NCBI RefSeq assembly: GCF_019145495.1
Contig: NZ_JAHSTU010000001.1
Coordinates: 1-64,000, forward strand
Direction: 5' to 3'
DNA: 64,000 nucleotides
From: Pseudomonas azerbaijanoccidentalis
GTDB taxonomy: Bacteria; Pseudomonadota; Gammaproteobacteria; Pseudomonadales; Pseudomonadaceae
The stretch's first letter is position 1. The number at the start of each line of letters is the position of its first letter. The position numbers and the translations under genes were made by a program. Positions 24,851 to 34,302 of this stretch are shown here, in pieces. Under the pieces are notes generated by a model. It made no database searches. It was given only the letters and a program-made list of their open reading frames with translations, and was not told where the DNA came from.

Positions 24851-26710
24851 ATGCTTCGCGTGTTTGAACGTAGGCTCGACCCTTTTCCTCCTGACGAAGT
24901 ACCACCGCCACCCGATGGCCTGGCCCGCTTCCTGTGGGCCTGTACGCGGGGAGCTCGCGGTTACGTTCTGGCGCTGGCGCTGCTCAGTGCCGGTGTGTCG
25001 ATTTACGAAGCCTGGCTGTTTTCCTTTCTCGGGCAGGTCGTGGACCTGCTCTCGACCTGGCAGGCGGGCGGTGAAGCGGCGGCGCAGGAAAGTCGCGTGT
25101 TGTGGGGCATGGGCATTGTCATGCTGACCAGTGTCGGGCTGGTGGCGTTGCGCACGATGGTGCAGCACCAGATATTGGCGATTAACCTGCCGTTGCGATT
25201 GCGCTGGGACTTCCATCGCCTGATGCTGCGACAAAGTCTTTCGTTTTTTTCCGATGAGTTTTCCGGGCGGGTCACCACCAAGGTGATGCAGACGGCGCTC
25301 GCGGTTCGCGACGTGCTCTTCACGCTGATCGAGATTGCACCGGGGATCGGCGTGTATTTCATCGCGATCATCGCCCTGGCCGGCGGCTTCGCCCTTAAGC
25401 TGATGCTGCCTTTCATTGCCTGGGCTGCGTTGTTCGGCCTGGCCATGTGGTACTTCGTGCCCCGTCTGGGGAAGGTCGGGCAGGAACAGGCCAATGCGCG
25501 CTCGATGATGACCGGGCGTATCTCGGATGCCTACACCAACATCACGACGGTGAAGCTGTTCTCCCACTCCAATCGTGAAGCGCATTTCGCGCGCGCAGCG
25601 ATGGAAGATTTCAAGTTGACCGGCTTTCGCCAGATGCGCCTGGTCAGCCAGTTCGAGATCGTCAACCAGGCCTTGGTCGTGGCATTGATCATGGGCGCCG
25701 GTGGTTACGCCCTGTGGCTCTGGCACCAGGGTGACGTCGGTGCCGGTGCCGTGGCGGCGATCACTGCCATGGCGCTGCGGATCAATGGCATGTCGAACTG
25801 GATCATGTGGCAAATGACCTCGCTGTTCGAGAGCATCGGCACCGTGCAGGATGGCATGGCGACGCTGACCCTGGGCACCAAGGTGCAAGACGCGCCCGAT
25901 GCCGGTGTGCTGGTGACCTCCGGTGGTGCGGTCACCTTCGATAAAGTGAGCTTTAACTACAATGGTGAACGCCAGGTGCTCGATGGCCTGAGCCTGAACA
26001 TCCGCCCCGGCGAAAAAATCGGTCTGGTGGGCCGCTCCGGCGCTGGCAAATCCACGCTGATCAACTTGCTGCTGCGCTTCTATGACGTCGACAGCGGGGA
26101 GATTCGCATCGACGGCCAAAACATCGCACACGTAACGCAAGACAGCCTGCGTGCCTCCATCGGCATGGTCACGCAAGATACCTCGCTGCTGCACCGTTCG
26201 ATTCGCGACAACATCGCTTATGGCCGTCCCGACGCGACCGACGCGCAAATCCGCAACGCTGCTGCCAATGCCCAGGCCCATGAGTTCATCAGCCAACTGA
26301 GCGACCGCCAAGGTCACACCGGCTACGACACGTTAGTGGGCGAGCGCGGCATCAAGCTGTCGGGCGGCCAACGCCAGCGCGTCGCGATTGCCCGGGTAAT
26401 GCTCAAGAACGCCCCGATCCTGCTGCTGGACGAGGCCACCAGCGCGCTGGACTCGGAAGTCGAAGTGGCCATCCAGGAAAGCCTCGATGAAATGATGCAG
26501 GGCAAGACCGTAATCGCCATCGCCCATCGGCTGTCGACGATTGCGGCCATGGACCGGCTCATCGTCATGGACGACGGACGCATCGTTGAACAGGGCACCC
26601 ACTCCGAACTGCTTGAGAAGAACGGCGTGTATGCGCGGCTTTGGCAGCATCAGAGTGGCGGGTTTCTGGGGGAGGACAAGGGCGTGGTCGAGGCAGTGGA
26701 TCAGGCGTAA
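24851..26710 (+). CDS. ABC exporter, fused membrane and ATPase domains
   Basis: This 619-residue half-transporter has six helices in residues about 35-320 and an ATPase domain with Walker A GRSGAGKST, Q-loop MVTQDTSLL, signature LSGGQRQR and Walker B ILLLDEATSALD. It ends with the H-loop IAHRLSTI. The layout fits homodimeric multidrug or lipid exporters of the MsbA/YwjA type. I chose ATG 24851, four codons inside the longest frame, with GGAG ten bases before it. The substrate is unknown. Confidence 0.92.
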   Translation: MLRVFERRLDPFPPDEVPPPPDGLARFLWACTRGARGYVLALALLSAGVSIYEAWLFSFLGQVVDLLSTWQAGGEAAAQESRVLWGMGIVMLTSVGLVALRTMVQHQILAINLPLRLRWDFHRLMLRQSLSFFSDEFSGRVTTKVMQTALAVRDVLFTLIEIAPGIGVYFIAIIALAGGFALKLMLPFIAWAALFGLAMWYFVPRLGKVGQEQANARSMMTGRISDAYTNITTVKLFSHSNREAHFARAAMEDFKLTGFRQMRLVSQFEIVNQALVVALIMGAGGYALWLWHQGDVGAGAVAAITAMALRINGMSNWIMWQMTSLFESIGTVQDGMATLTLGTKVQDAPDAGVLVTSGGAVTFDKVSFNYNGERQVLDGLSLNIRPGEKIGLVGRSGAGKSTLINLLLRFYDVDSGEIRIDGQNIAHVTQDSLRASIGMVTQDTSLLHRSIRDNIAYGRPDATDAQIRNAAANAQAHEFISQLSDRQGHTGYDTLVGERGIKLSGGQRQRVAIARVMLKNAPILLLDEATSALDSEVEVAIQESLDEMMQGKTVIAIAHRLSTIAAMDRLIVMDDGRIVEQGTHSELLEKNGVYARLWQHQSGGFLGEDKGVVEAVDQA

Positions 26711-26842
26711 ACCCGAAGGCGCCCGGGGAGCGAGAGCATGGCAAAAATGGCATGATCCGTATGCCTGTCAAAAGTTCTGCTTGCACGGGCGTCGAAGCGA
26801 CAACGTTTACAAGTGCCCCTCATGGAGCAGTCACCCGCGACC

Positions 26843-27367
26843 TCAAGGCTGCTTGCGGAAGAACAAGGTGATCTGACCGACCTCCACCCCGAATTTGCTC
26901 ATGAACGAGCGATTGATCATGGTGTTCTTGTCCATCAGGTACATCCAGTCGTCTAAGTGAACCTCGTACTCCTTGCCATCCACCGGAAGGTTGAGCACAT
27001 ATTTCCAGCGCAGTGCATTGCCTGCCACCTCACCAAGCGCCTCGCCCACCACGTCGCCAGCGGTGCCGCGCCATTGGCCAGGGCCGGCAGGGGTTAGCGT
27101 CCACACCCGTTTTTGCGTAGTACCATCGCTGTACGTAAACGATTCGTCGAGGATCAGCCTGCGGCCTTCTGAGTGGCCATTGATCACCACATGAAAGCGC
27201 TTGGTTACCTCGCCCGAGCGCTTTTGAAACATACCCCACGCTTCGACCCGGCCCTCGAAGAATTCGCGCAATTCAAGCGTGGGCGTCTCCTGGCTGTAGG
27301 TATGCACATCCACCCGGCTGCAACTCGCAAGGCCAATGCATAACAGCATTATCCATATCTTGAGCAT
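26843..27367 (-). CDS. DUF3833 lipoprotein
   Basis: This 174-residue protein has a short signal and lipobox LASCS near residue 15. The DUF3833 body follows (LELREFFEGRVEAWGMF, FTYSDGTTQKRVW, LNLPVDGKEYEVHLDDWMY). I chose ATG 27367 because GAGGAA lies eight bases before it; ATG 27373 is too close to the ribosome site. The family is lipocalin-like and usually unassigned. It is convergent with the ABC exporter. Confidence 0.86.
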   Translation of the reverse strand: MLKIWIMLLCIGLASCSRVDVHTYSQETPTLELREFFEGRVEAWGMFQKRSGEVTKRFHVVINGHSEGRRLILDESFTYSDGTTQKRVWTLTPAGPGQWRGTAGDVVGEALGEVAGNALRWKYVLNLPVDGKEYEVHLDDWMYLMDKNTMINRSFMSKFGVEVGQITLFFRKQP

Positions 27368-27536
27368 GTGCATTTCCTCAACGGTCTCAGGGTTTAAGTG
27401 GCCCATTTTAGGTCGGCGATTACCGAGCTATTTTCGAGTTGAGTCGTAGCCCAGTTGATTGGTTCAGTGCATTGCAAATGGGGATAGCTAAGCGCGACCT
27501 ATCGAACGCATGGACGTAACGCAATTAAAGAGGTTC

Positions 27537-30116
27537 CTATGTCTTGCCCAGCTCCTGCCCAGCCATTAGTAACGACTCGAAATCATCGTTATTTAAAGGT
27601 CGACTCAAGAAGTATCCCTGGCCCTCTTCGCAGCAAACCTCTTTGAGCAGATCCATGTGTTGAACAGTTTCAATGCCTTCGGCGGTTACGCTCAAAGATA
27701 AAGCGCGGCCCAGCCCTACGATGGCTTTAATGATCGATCTGTCTTCTTCGCTTTCCCCCAATCGGCTGACAAAGCTGCGGTCTATTTTGAGTCCATCAAA
27801 CGGGAACGAACGAAGGTAACTGAGCGATGAATAACCCGTTCCAAAGTCGTCCATTGAAAGGCGTACGCCTATTCGTTTTAGTGCTCGCATGACCTCCAGC
27901 GCGCCCAATGCGTCTTCCAGCATGACACTCTCGGTAACCTCTAACTCTAATCGTTGCGCTTGAAGCCCTGTGGTTGTGATTGCAACGCCTATCCGTTCAA
28001 CCAGATTTCCACGCTGAAACTCAGTGGGAGATAAATTGACTGAAACAAATAGATTTGTGGGCCAACGAGCCGCACGTTCGCAAGCAGTCGTGAGTACCCA
28101 ATTACTCAGCGCCAGGATAAGTCCGGTCTCTTCAGCGATAGGAATAAAAGTATCGGGGGGTATGAGGCCTCGTCTAGGATGCTGCCACCGCACAAGCGCT
28201 TCGGCACCGACCATTTGCCCGTCTGCGATGCGAAAGCGGGGTTGGAAATGTAGGCGTAGCTCACCGTGTGCTATGCCATAGCGGAGATCATTTTCGAGCT
28301 GGCGGCGTTCGATGATTTTGGTATTCATTTCATTGGCATAGAAGCGCCAGGTTTTTCGCCCTCCGGCTTTTGCTTCATACAAGGCGATGTCTGCATATCG
28401 GAGTAATTCTGCTGCTTGCGTAGCATCATTAGGTGCCATTGCAATTCCAATGCTGGCACTTACAAAAACCTCCTGATCTTCGACCTTCACTGGTTTCTCA
28501 ATCGAATCAATCAGTCGGCGGCACGCGATTTCTACTTGTTCAACTGAGCCCAAGTCGTTAAGAATCAACACGAATTCATCGCCACCAATGCGCGCCACGA
28601 GATCTCCGCTGCGCACACACTCACCTAGCCGTCGCGACACTTCATTGAGCACCTCATCACCGGCCGCGTGACCGAGAAGGTCGTTTACCGGTTTAAATCG
28701 ATCAAGGTCTAAAATAAGCATCACGAGAGGATGCTCCGGAGTCGGCGCAGCTTTAAGTTTGCCGTCTAAAAATTCTTGTAGCCTTGTCCTGTTCGGCAGC
28801 CCGGTCAGAGCATCATGCTGCGAAAGAAACTCTATACGCCGACGCGCCTCCACTTCATCTGTTATGTCGGTTGCCGTGCCTCGAAATCCTTGGTTGACCA
28901 ATCCTCGCGCGGATATTCGCGTAAAGCGCGCCGATCGTTTCAAATCAACATAACTACACTGAACACTGATGCTTTGACGACGCTTCGGAATGCTCAACCA
29001 TTGAGAAACCGTACCAAGTTCCATACGCAGCAAGTCATCAATATTTGCGCCGATCCAAAGGTCTCGAGATAGCCCTGTAACACTTTCAAACCGCTCGGAA
29101 AGGTAGGTGAAACGCCACTGCTGATCTATTTCCCAGATCCAATCGGAGCTTGCTTCTGCCACGTCCCGAAAACGCGCTTCGCTCTGCGCAAGGGCCAACT
29201 GGCTTAATTGCAGGGACTCATAGCTGCAGTCGAGCGCCCTGGCGGCAGCGGTTGTGCGTCGAATGATGGCCCAGATCATGAACACCACTAGAAGGGCCGC
29301 GATGGCGATCAGTGGGAGCATAAGCCCTAATAATCGAGTGCTGGGCGTCGCCGCTTCCCAATGCAGTCCTCCTGCGGATCCGCCTTCACCGAGTGGCAAG
29401 ATTGATGACTTATGAATCTCGTCGGGCGTAGCGATATGCAGTCCTTTGATGCCGTAATCTTTGCCCATGGCTTCCAGTTTGGCGCTGTCCAGCATTTCCA
29501 CAAAAAGCAGTACTGAAGATGGCCCGTTATCTGGTTGAACGGTTGGATCGGCCCCAGGAGTCAGAGCGGCTGCGGCAATAAGTGCAGGCATGCCATGGAC
29601 ATTGAGGAACGTCGTTACCACCGCTTCGTTCTCTGCGCCCTGTCGCGCTTGGGCGAGTAGCGCCCCGATGGGTTGTCCTAACCAATTCGCAGCATCAACG
29701 GTATTCAGCTCTCCTCTTAAAACCGAGTAGACAGTGCGATCTGCTGCATTTACTACGAATAGGCCGGGTAAACCAAAATCTGAGTAAAGCGTTGGGCCGA
29801 GGTTCTGTCTGGTAAATGCCCAGTCGGTATCAACCGTTTTGTGCAAATGCAGGTATCCGTCACCCCAGAAGGCGTAATCCTTGATGGTGGATCGCAGGTT
29901 TTTTTCAAGCGACTCAACAGCTTTTTGGGCGTAGAAAGCGTTCTCTGACTCTTCATTGCTATCAAGATTTTTGGCTACGAAAAACAGCAGTCCCGTTGCA
30001 AGAATAAATACGATGCCCAGCAACCCTGCGAACTTGAACAAAGAGGCTTTGGCGAGCGCAACGTTTGAGTTTAACGGGACTGCGGGAGTCGCGATGATAG
30101 CTTCAGGCTTGGGCAT
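27537..30116 (-). CDS. CHASE4-PAS-GGDEF-EAL cyclic-di-GMP enzyme
   Basis: This 859-residue membrane protein has TM1 near 25-47, a periplasmic CHASE4-type sensor (AVESLEKNLRSTIKDYAFW, DYGIKGL) and TM2 near 265-290. Then come a PAS domain (SDWIWEIDQQWRFTYLSERF), GGDEF (ARIGGDEFVLIL) and EAL (GAEALVRWQHP, DDFGTGYSSL). The GGDEF motif and the inhibitory RxxD site five residues before it are intact, and EAL catalytic motifs look intact. It could make or destroy c-di-GMP depending on the signal. No linked target gene is seen. Confidence 0.92.
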   Translation of the reverse strand: MPKPEAIIATPAVPLNSNVALAKASLFKFAGLLGIVFILATGLLFFVAKNLDSNEESENAFYAQKAVESLEKNLRSTIKDYAFWGDGYLHLHKTVDTDWAFTRQNLGPTLYSDFGLPGLFVVNAADRTVYSVLRGELNTVDAANWLGQPIGALLAQARQGAENEAVVTTFLNVHGMPALIAAAALTPGADPTVQPDNGPSSVLLFVEMLDSAKLEAMGKDYGIKGLHIATPDEIHKSSILPLGEGGSAGGLHWEAATPSTRLLGLMLPLIAIAALLVVFMIWAIIRRTTAAARALDCSYESLQLSQLALAQSEARFRDVAEASSDWIWEIDQQWRFTYLSERFESVTGLSRDLWIGANIDDLLRMELGTVSQWLSIPKRRQSISVQCSYVDLKRSARFTRISARGLVNQGFRGTATDITDEVEARRRIEFLSQHDALTGLPNRTRLQEFLDGKLKAAPTPEHPLVMLILDLDRFKPVNDLLGHAAGDEVLNEVSRRLGECVRSGDLVARIGGDEFVLILNDLGSVEQVEIACRRLIDSIEKPVKVEDQEVFVSASIGIAMAPNDATQAAELLRYADIALYEAKAGGRKTWRFYANEMNTKIIERRQLENDLRYGIAHGELRLHFQPRFRIADGQMVGAEALVRWQHPRRGLIPPDTFIPIAEETGLILALSNWVLTTACERAARWPTNLFVSVNLSPTEFQRGNLVERIGVAITTTGLQAQRLELEVTESVMLEDALGALEVMRALKRIGVRLSMDDFGTGYSSLSYLRSFPFDGLKIDRSFVSRLGESEEDRSIIKAIVGLGRALSLSVTAEGIETVQHMDLLKEVCCEEGQGYFLSRPLNNDDFESLLMAGQELGKT

Positions 30117-30446
30117 AACACTCCAAGTGATACATCTGGGGTTTGGTCTCGGTCATCTTTTGTCTTCAACGGGTAGAATTTTCAAACGCTGACCAAAGCG
30201 TAGTGGCTTTTTAGACTTATCGTATAGATTCCCGATGGTTTCGCACTGGAAATTGCGATGAGGGAAAGGACAGGATCCGGACCCGCGATAGCCGTCAAGG
30301 CTAGGGAGCTCTTGCTGAAGGTTCTTCCATACAGTGACGGTGGGGCGGAGTCATATAACGGAGAGGTTCTTGAAATCCGGACGCGTTATTGTTGAATGTT
30401 CAGCGCAATGACTTGTCAATCGAGCTATACCTCGTGAGTTCTGGTC
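30117..30446. other. Intergenic region, nothing identified
   Basis: This 330-bp spacer between the divergent GGDEF-EAL gene and cinA-like gene must hold both promoters. I see no clear hexamers, terminator or small RNA in it. Confidence 0.4.
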
Positions 30447-30947
30447 ATGTCTATTGCTGACGAAACGGTTGTATATCTTCGCGAACATTCGCTGGTGGTG
30501 ACTACGGCCGAATCCTGTACCGCCGGAAAAATCGTGACGCTTTTGTCCGAGGTCGAGGGCAGCGGCGAGTTTATCGAATGCGGTTACGTGGTTTATTCAC
30601 CGCAGGCCAAACAACGTGTTTTGCATGTCAGTCCGCACACCATCGAAACCTTCAATCTGACGAGTGTCGAAGTCGCCACGGAAATGGCGATGGGCGCTCT
30701 GCGTGACAGCACCGCCAATGTCGCTGTGGCCACCACCGGCATTCTGGGCCCGGAAGATGTGGACGGCATCCCCGCTGGCACCATCTGCTTCGCCTGGGCC
30801 TTTCAATTGGCAGGGGGCTGTCATGTTTTTAGTGACGAGCAGCGATTCGCCGGCACTCGTTGCCAGGTGCAAAAAGAAGCAACCGAATACGCCTTGGAAC
30901 GCCTGCCGTATTTCCATCGTCGAGCGCTGCTCGGCGAAGATGAGTGA
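30447..30947 (+). CDS. CinA C-terminal domain protein (nicotinamide-nucleotide amidase type)
   Basis: This 166-residue stand-alone CinA-C/PncC-like protein has TTAESCTAGKI near the N-terminus, GYVVYSPQAKQRVL, and VAVATTGILGPEDVDGIPAG, which line the active site. The family hydrolyses NMN to nicotinate mononucleotide for pyridine salvage. The usual housekeeping copy is next to recA with mutS; this one has no such neighbours and is probably a paralogue. Confidence 0.88.
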   Translation: MSIADETVVYLREHSLVVTTAESCTAGKIVTLLSEVEGSGEFIECGYVVYSPQAKQRVLHVSPHTIETFNLTSVEVATEMAMGALRDSTANVAVATTGILGPEDVDGIPAGTICFAWAFQLAGGCHVFSDEQRFAGTRCQVQKEATEYALERLPYFHRRALLGEDE

Positions 30948-31188
30948 ACTCATGAGTGGCGATGCAGAACATCCAGATTGGCACCTCAATCACGGTGAGC
31001 CCGTTTGTCGTACGCCCCAAAAGTTTTTGAAATTAACTTCGTTGCGCTTGCTTCTGATGAGTGTACGCAGCATTTGATCGCCACAAGCCTATCCTTTGAG
31101 CGGGAGGCGCAACGGGTTTCCAGAGCGTTGATGTCGTCTTTGCCATCAACTTCTGCTAAACGCTCAACTCGGAAATAAGGAACACACC

Positions 31189-32118
31189 ATGTCGGAACCA
31201 CCGTCTTCATTGGTAGCGCCCTTACGTGCCTTGTTTGGACAGGTGACCCGTTCGGGATGGGGCGCAATGTTGTTTTGGCTGGTTCTTGTGGGTGTGATGG
31301 TTGTGCTGATGGTCAGCGGTTACGGCGCGTTCGTCGGGGCCAACAAGGACAATCTGCGTTTCGCTTTTGTCGGCGGGTTGTCCGGCTTTGCCGCGACAGC
31401 AGTGGGGGCTGTCGTCGCGATTGCACTGCGCGATATTGCGGCGCGCACTCAGGACATCATGCTTGGATTCGCTGCCGGGATGATGCTGGCTGCCAGTTCT
31501 TTCTCGCTTATCTTGCCGGGGATCGAAGCCGCTCAGGAACTCAGCGGTAACAGTCTGCTGGCGGCCAGTATCGTGGTGCTGGGATTGGCGCTCGGTGTTG
31601 CATTGATGATCGGCCTTGATCGATTTGTTCCTCACGAACATGAGAAAAGTGGCCGGCGCGGGCCTGACGCCAAGCGCATCAATCGAGTCTGGCTTTTCGT
31701 CCTGGCGATCACCCTGCATAACCTGCCGGAAGGCATGGCGATAGGTGTCAGCTTTGCCACAGGTGACATGCAAGTTGGTATATCGCTGACGACCGCGATC
31801 GCCATTCAGGACATACCCGAGGGTTTGGCCGTCGCCATGGCTTTACGGGTGACCGGGATCTCGGCTCTACGCGCGGCCCTGATTGCAGTCGGCTCTGGCT
31901 TGATGGAACCTTTTGGCGCCTTGGTAGGGCTTGGTATTTCCAGCAGCTTCGCTTTGGGTTACCCCATTGCACTTGGCCTTGCTGCGGGTGCGATGATTTT
32001 TGTCGTCTCCCATGAAGTCATTCCGGAGACGCATCGCAACGGTCATGAGACGCCTGCCACCTTGGGTCTGATGCTCGGTTTTGGCGTCATGATGTTCCTT
32101 GATACCGCGTTGGGCTAG
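31189..32118 (+). CDS. ZIP-family metal transporter
   Basis: This 309-residue membrane protein has about eight helices and a His-rich cytoplasmic loop (FVPHEHEKSGRR). The paired metal-binding motifs HNLPEG and QDIPEG mark ZIP/GufA transporters for Zn, Mn or Fe uptake. It has an extra N-terminal helix. No Zur or Fur box is recognised nearby, so regulation is unknown. Confidence 0.9.
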   Translation: MSEPPSSLVAPLRALFGQVTRSGWGAMLFWLVLVGVMVVLMVSGYGAFVGANKDNLRFAFVGGLSGFAATAVGAVVAIALRDIAARTQDIMLGFAAGMMLAASSFSLILPGIEAAQELSGNSLLAASIVVLGLALGVALMIGLDRFVPHEHEKSGRRGPDAKRINRVWLFVLAITLHNLPEGMAIGVSFATGDMQVGISLTTAIAIQDIPEGLAVAMALRVTGISALRAALIAVGSGLMEPFGALVGLGISSSFALGYPIALGLAAGAMIFVVSHEVIPETHRNGHETPATLGLMLGFGVMMFLDTALG

Positions 32119-32289
32119 GGCACGCTACGTTTCGTCCGGGACGCGTTTAAAATCTTGGAACATCGATACAGAACCTCTGGTCATTCCCCATGTACAGCCT
32201 GTTGTTTTGGCTCGTCGCTCCTTATGCGTCGAAGATTGCAGAGCAGGGCGGAAATCAGGCAGCTCGCAGCCCAGGTCCAGGAGTCCATC

Positions 32290-32439
32290 ATGAAAAAACT
32301 CTACGTGTGTCTGAGTCTCTGCAGTGTGTTTTTGCTGCATGGGTGCTTTGACAGTTCAAAGAACACCACCAAAAACAATACCGACGGCAGCAAGTCATCT
32401 GTGCAAATGCAAGAAGGTAAAGCCGATGAGAGCAAGTAG
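32290..32439 (+). CDS. Small lipoprotein
   Basis: This 49-residue protein starts at ATG 32290 behind CAGGAG, with a clear signal and lipobox (SVFLLHGC, Cys near 19). A short Ser/Thr/Asn/Lys-rich hydrophilic tail follows. Mature length is about 30 residues. No family is recognised. It lies after the ZIP transporter on the same strand but is probably separate. Confidence 0.65.
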   Translation: MKKLYVCLSLCSVFLLHGCFDSSKNTTKNNTDGSKSSVQMQEGKADESK

Positions 32440-32572
32440 CCTGGCCGTGCGAAAAGAATAAATTTTCGATGAACACGTAATTACGGGCGCTAAAGAGGGC
32501 GTGTCTGCTCAACCTGCTGGCCGCCAAGGTCTGCAGGTCGACAGACCCAAGATGATCTGCCTGCAATGGACG

Positions 32573-32830
32573 TCAAACATCAATTTGCAATTCCAGATCT
32601 CCATTTGCCAATTTGCGAGTGTGCACAAGGGTACCGGTCAACGGCTGCTTCGAAAGCGGCGTGACGGTTATGGTATGCGCCTTGTGAAGATCATCGGGGA
32701 AGGGGGCTTGCACCTGAACTTGAAAGGCACCGGGCGTGATCGGGACGATCAGTGCCTCGCACTCCGCGCTTTTCGCGATGGGGCCCAAAAATGTGTCCAG
32801 CAGATAATCCAAGCGTACGCGGCAGCTCAT
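32573..32830 (-). CDS. Small conserved-looking protein, function unknown
   Basis: This 85-residue soluble ORF (MSCRVRLDYLLDTF start) has a regular beta-like pattern (EALIVPITPGAFQVQVQAP, LVHTRKLANGDLELQI). Its ATG overlaps the stop of the 69-residue ORF upstream by 4 bp (ATGA), which argues that both are real and coupled. No motif is recognised. Confidence 0.5.
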   Translation of the reverse strand: MSCRVRLDYLLDTFLGPIAKSAECEALIVPITPGAFQVQVQAPFPDDLHKAHTITVTPLSKQPLTGTLVHTRKLANGDLELQIDV

Positions 32831-33036
32831 GAACAGACTCCGTTCAGCACAGTGGTCAGAGGATTCACAACGACTTGTTCGCTAGAGGGTCTATCCGTGT
32901 TGAAGTTCAACGCGGGGGCCTCAGTGGCTCGCAAAATGGTTTTATTCTCGTCACTGCTGACGGCGTAGCGCTGTGAGCGCAATGGCCGGTGTGTAGTTGT
33001 GATGGGACGTCTGGCGTATGGCCTGGATAAGTGCAT
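32827..33036 (-). CDS. Small Arg/Ser-rich protein, function unknown
   Basis: This 69-residue ORF lies behind an AT-rich promoter-like stretch (33055-33105) and is coupled to the next small gene by an ATGA overlap. The C-terminal part (LNFNTDRPSSEQVVVNPL) looks protein-like. No domain is recognised, and the reading could still be chance. Confidence 0.45.
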   Translation of the reverse strand: MHLSRPYARRPITTTHRPLRSQRYAVSSDENKTILRATEAPALNFNTDRPSSEQVVVNPLTTVLNGVCS

Positions 33037-33133
33037 GGGCTACATTCCTTGGTGGAATGCAGCATATAAAATTAATGAATTTTTATTATCGATATACCAG
33101 GCGTAGTTTGATTTGAGGACATGGAGAATTGCC

Positions 33134-33847
33134 TTGAAATCATCCACTCTCAACTCTGCTGAAAAATTCGATGCTTCACGGGCCAATGAGTACGCGCGAC
33201 AGAGCCGTATTGCATTAGCCGGTTACGACGCCTGCCAGGATTTGGTGGCGTGCATGCTAGCGGCAAGCCTCGGCAGTACTGTGTCGGCAAAGGTACTCGT
33301 GGTGGGGGCTGGCGGTACGGCTCAGGAGATTATTGCCATGGCCAGGCTCGAGCCAAATTGGCACTTCACTGCCGTTGACCCTTCCGAGTCGATGGTTGAA
33401 ACCGCAAGGCAGCAGTTAGCCTTGAATAATTTGCTTGAGCGCACGGACATTCATCTTGGGTATGTTGAGGATCTGGCGGCGGAGGCGTCATACGACGCCG
33501 CCACGTTGATCGGTGTACTCCATCATCTCGATGGAGATGATGCCAAAAGACAAATTTTACGATCTATTCGGGCTCGTCTGAAACCAGGGGCGCCGCTAAT
33601 TGTTGCAGGCAATCAATATGCCTATGCCAGCCAACCATTACTCCTCGCTGCCTGGGGGCAACGCTGGCGGCAGCACGGCGCCAGTCCTGATGAAGTGAAG
33701 GCAAAGCTTGGGAAAATCCTTCAAGGCGCTGATCCGCCACATTCAGAAGCTGCGGTACAGAAACTTTTGCATGACAGCGGATTTGGGGACGCCACTCGTT
33801 TCTTCAGCAGCCTTTTCTGGAGTGCCTGGATGACGTGCAAGCTATAA
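33134..33847 (+). CDS. Class I SAM-dependent methyltransferase
   Basis: This 237-residue Rossmann methyltransferase has motif I VLVVGAGGTAQE, the acidic position in FTAVDPSESMVE, and the LIGVLHHLDGDD motif. I chose TTG 33134, since GGAG lies seven bases before it; no ATG fits the family start (STLNSAEKFDASRANEYAR). The HHLDG motif suggests a small-molecule methyltransferase of the UbiE/BioC kind. The substrate is unknown. Confidence 0.82.
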   Translation: MKSSTLNSAEKFDASRANEYARQSRIALAGYDACQDLVACMLAASLGSTVSAKVLVVGAGGTAQEIIAMARLEPNWHFTAVDPSESMVETARQQLALNNLLERTDIHLGYVEDLAAEASYDAATLIGVLHHLDGDDAKRQILRSIRARLKPGAPLIVAGNQYAYASQPLLLAAWGQRWRQHGASPDEVKAKLGKILQGADPPHSEAAVQKLLHDSGFGDATRFFSSLFWSAWMTCKL

Positions 33848-34013
33848 AACTGTCGTCTTTTTGCTGGTGGCAATAGCTGATGCGCCGTGGACTTACTACG
33901 AAGTTGTCGCGAGTCCCTGGTTCTCTCCGAACTGGCTACTGAGGGGTGATCGTTGACGCAGGGAATGGATGTGCCTATACAGTCTTTTCTTTCAATTTTT
34001 GTTTCGGTAAGTC

Positions 34014-34172
34014 ATGAGCGAAGAACGAGATATTCCAGAGCCCGAGCACGACCACTTGCTCGATCATGAATTTCATGAAGACGAGTCATGGGTTGAAGAA
34101 GACGCTCAGGCCATTGTTGACGAAGATGATGATGACGTTGATTTTCTTGATCAGATAGATCAGGACGACTGA
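34014..34172 (+). CDS. Very acidic 52-residue protein
   Basis: ATG 34014 opens a 52-residue ORF made largely of Asp and Glu (for example DEDDDDVDFLDQIDQDD at the end), with an estimated net charge near -24. Base composition and the run of GAT/GAC/GAA codons look like real coding. GGTAAG lies just before the start. No family is recognised; it could be a DNA mimic or a metal- or basic-protein-binding peptide. Confidence 0.5.
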   Translation: MSEERDIPEPEHDHLLDHEFHEDESWVEEDAQAIVDEDDDDVDFLDQIDQDD

Positions 34173-34302
34173 CTCGGTATTAACACCCAAGGGATTCATG
34201 GCGCTCAGAGTTCGAGCATTACGCCAAACTGTGGATTCCCTTGGTGACTCGATTAGGTGGCGGGCAAGTCGACGGTATCGAAGGGCGGCGCTCTGCACTC
34301 GC

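Noticed and set aside
32501..32968. 155-codon plus-strand ORF
   Set aside because: It opposes the two coupled small minus-strand genes and has no ribosome site or family likeness.
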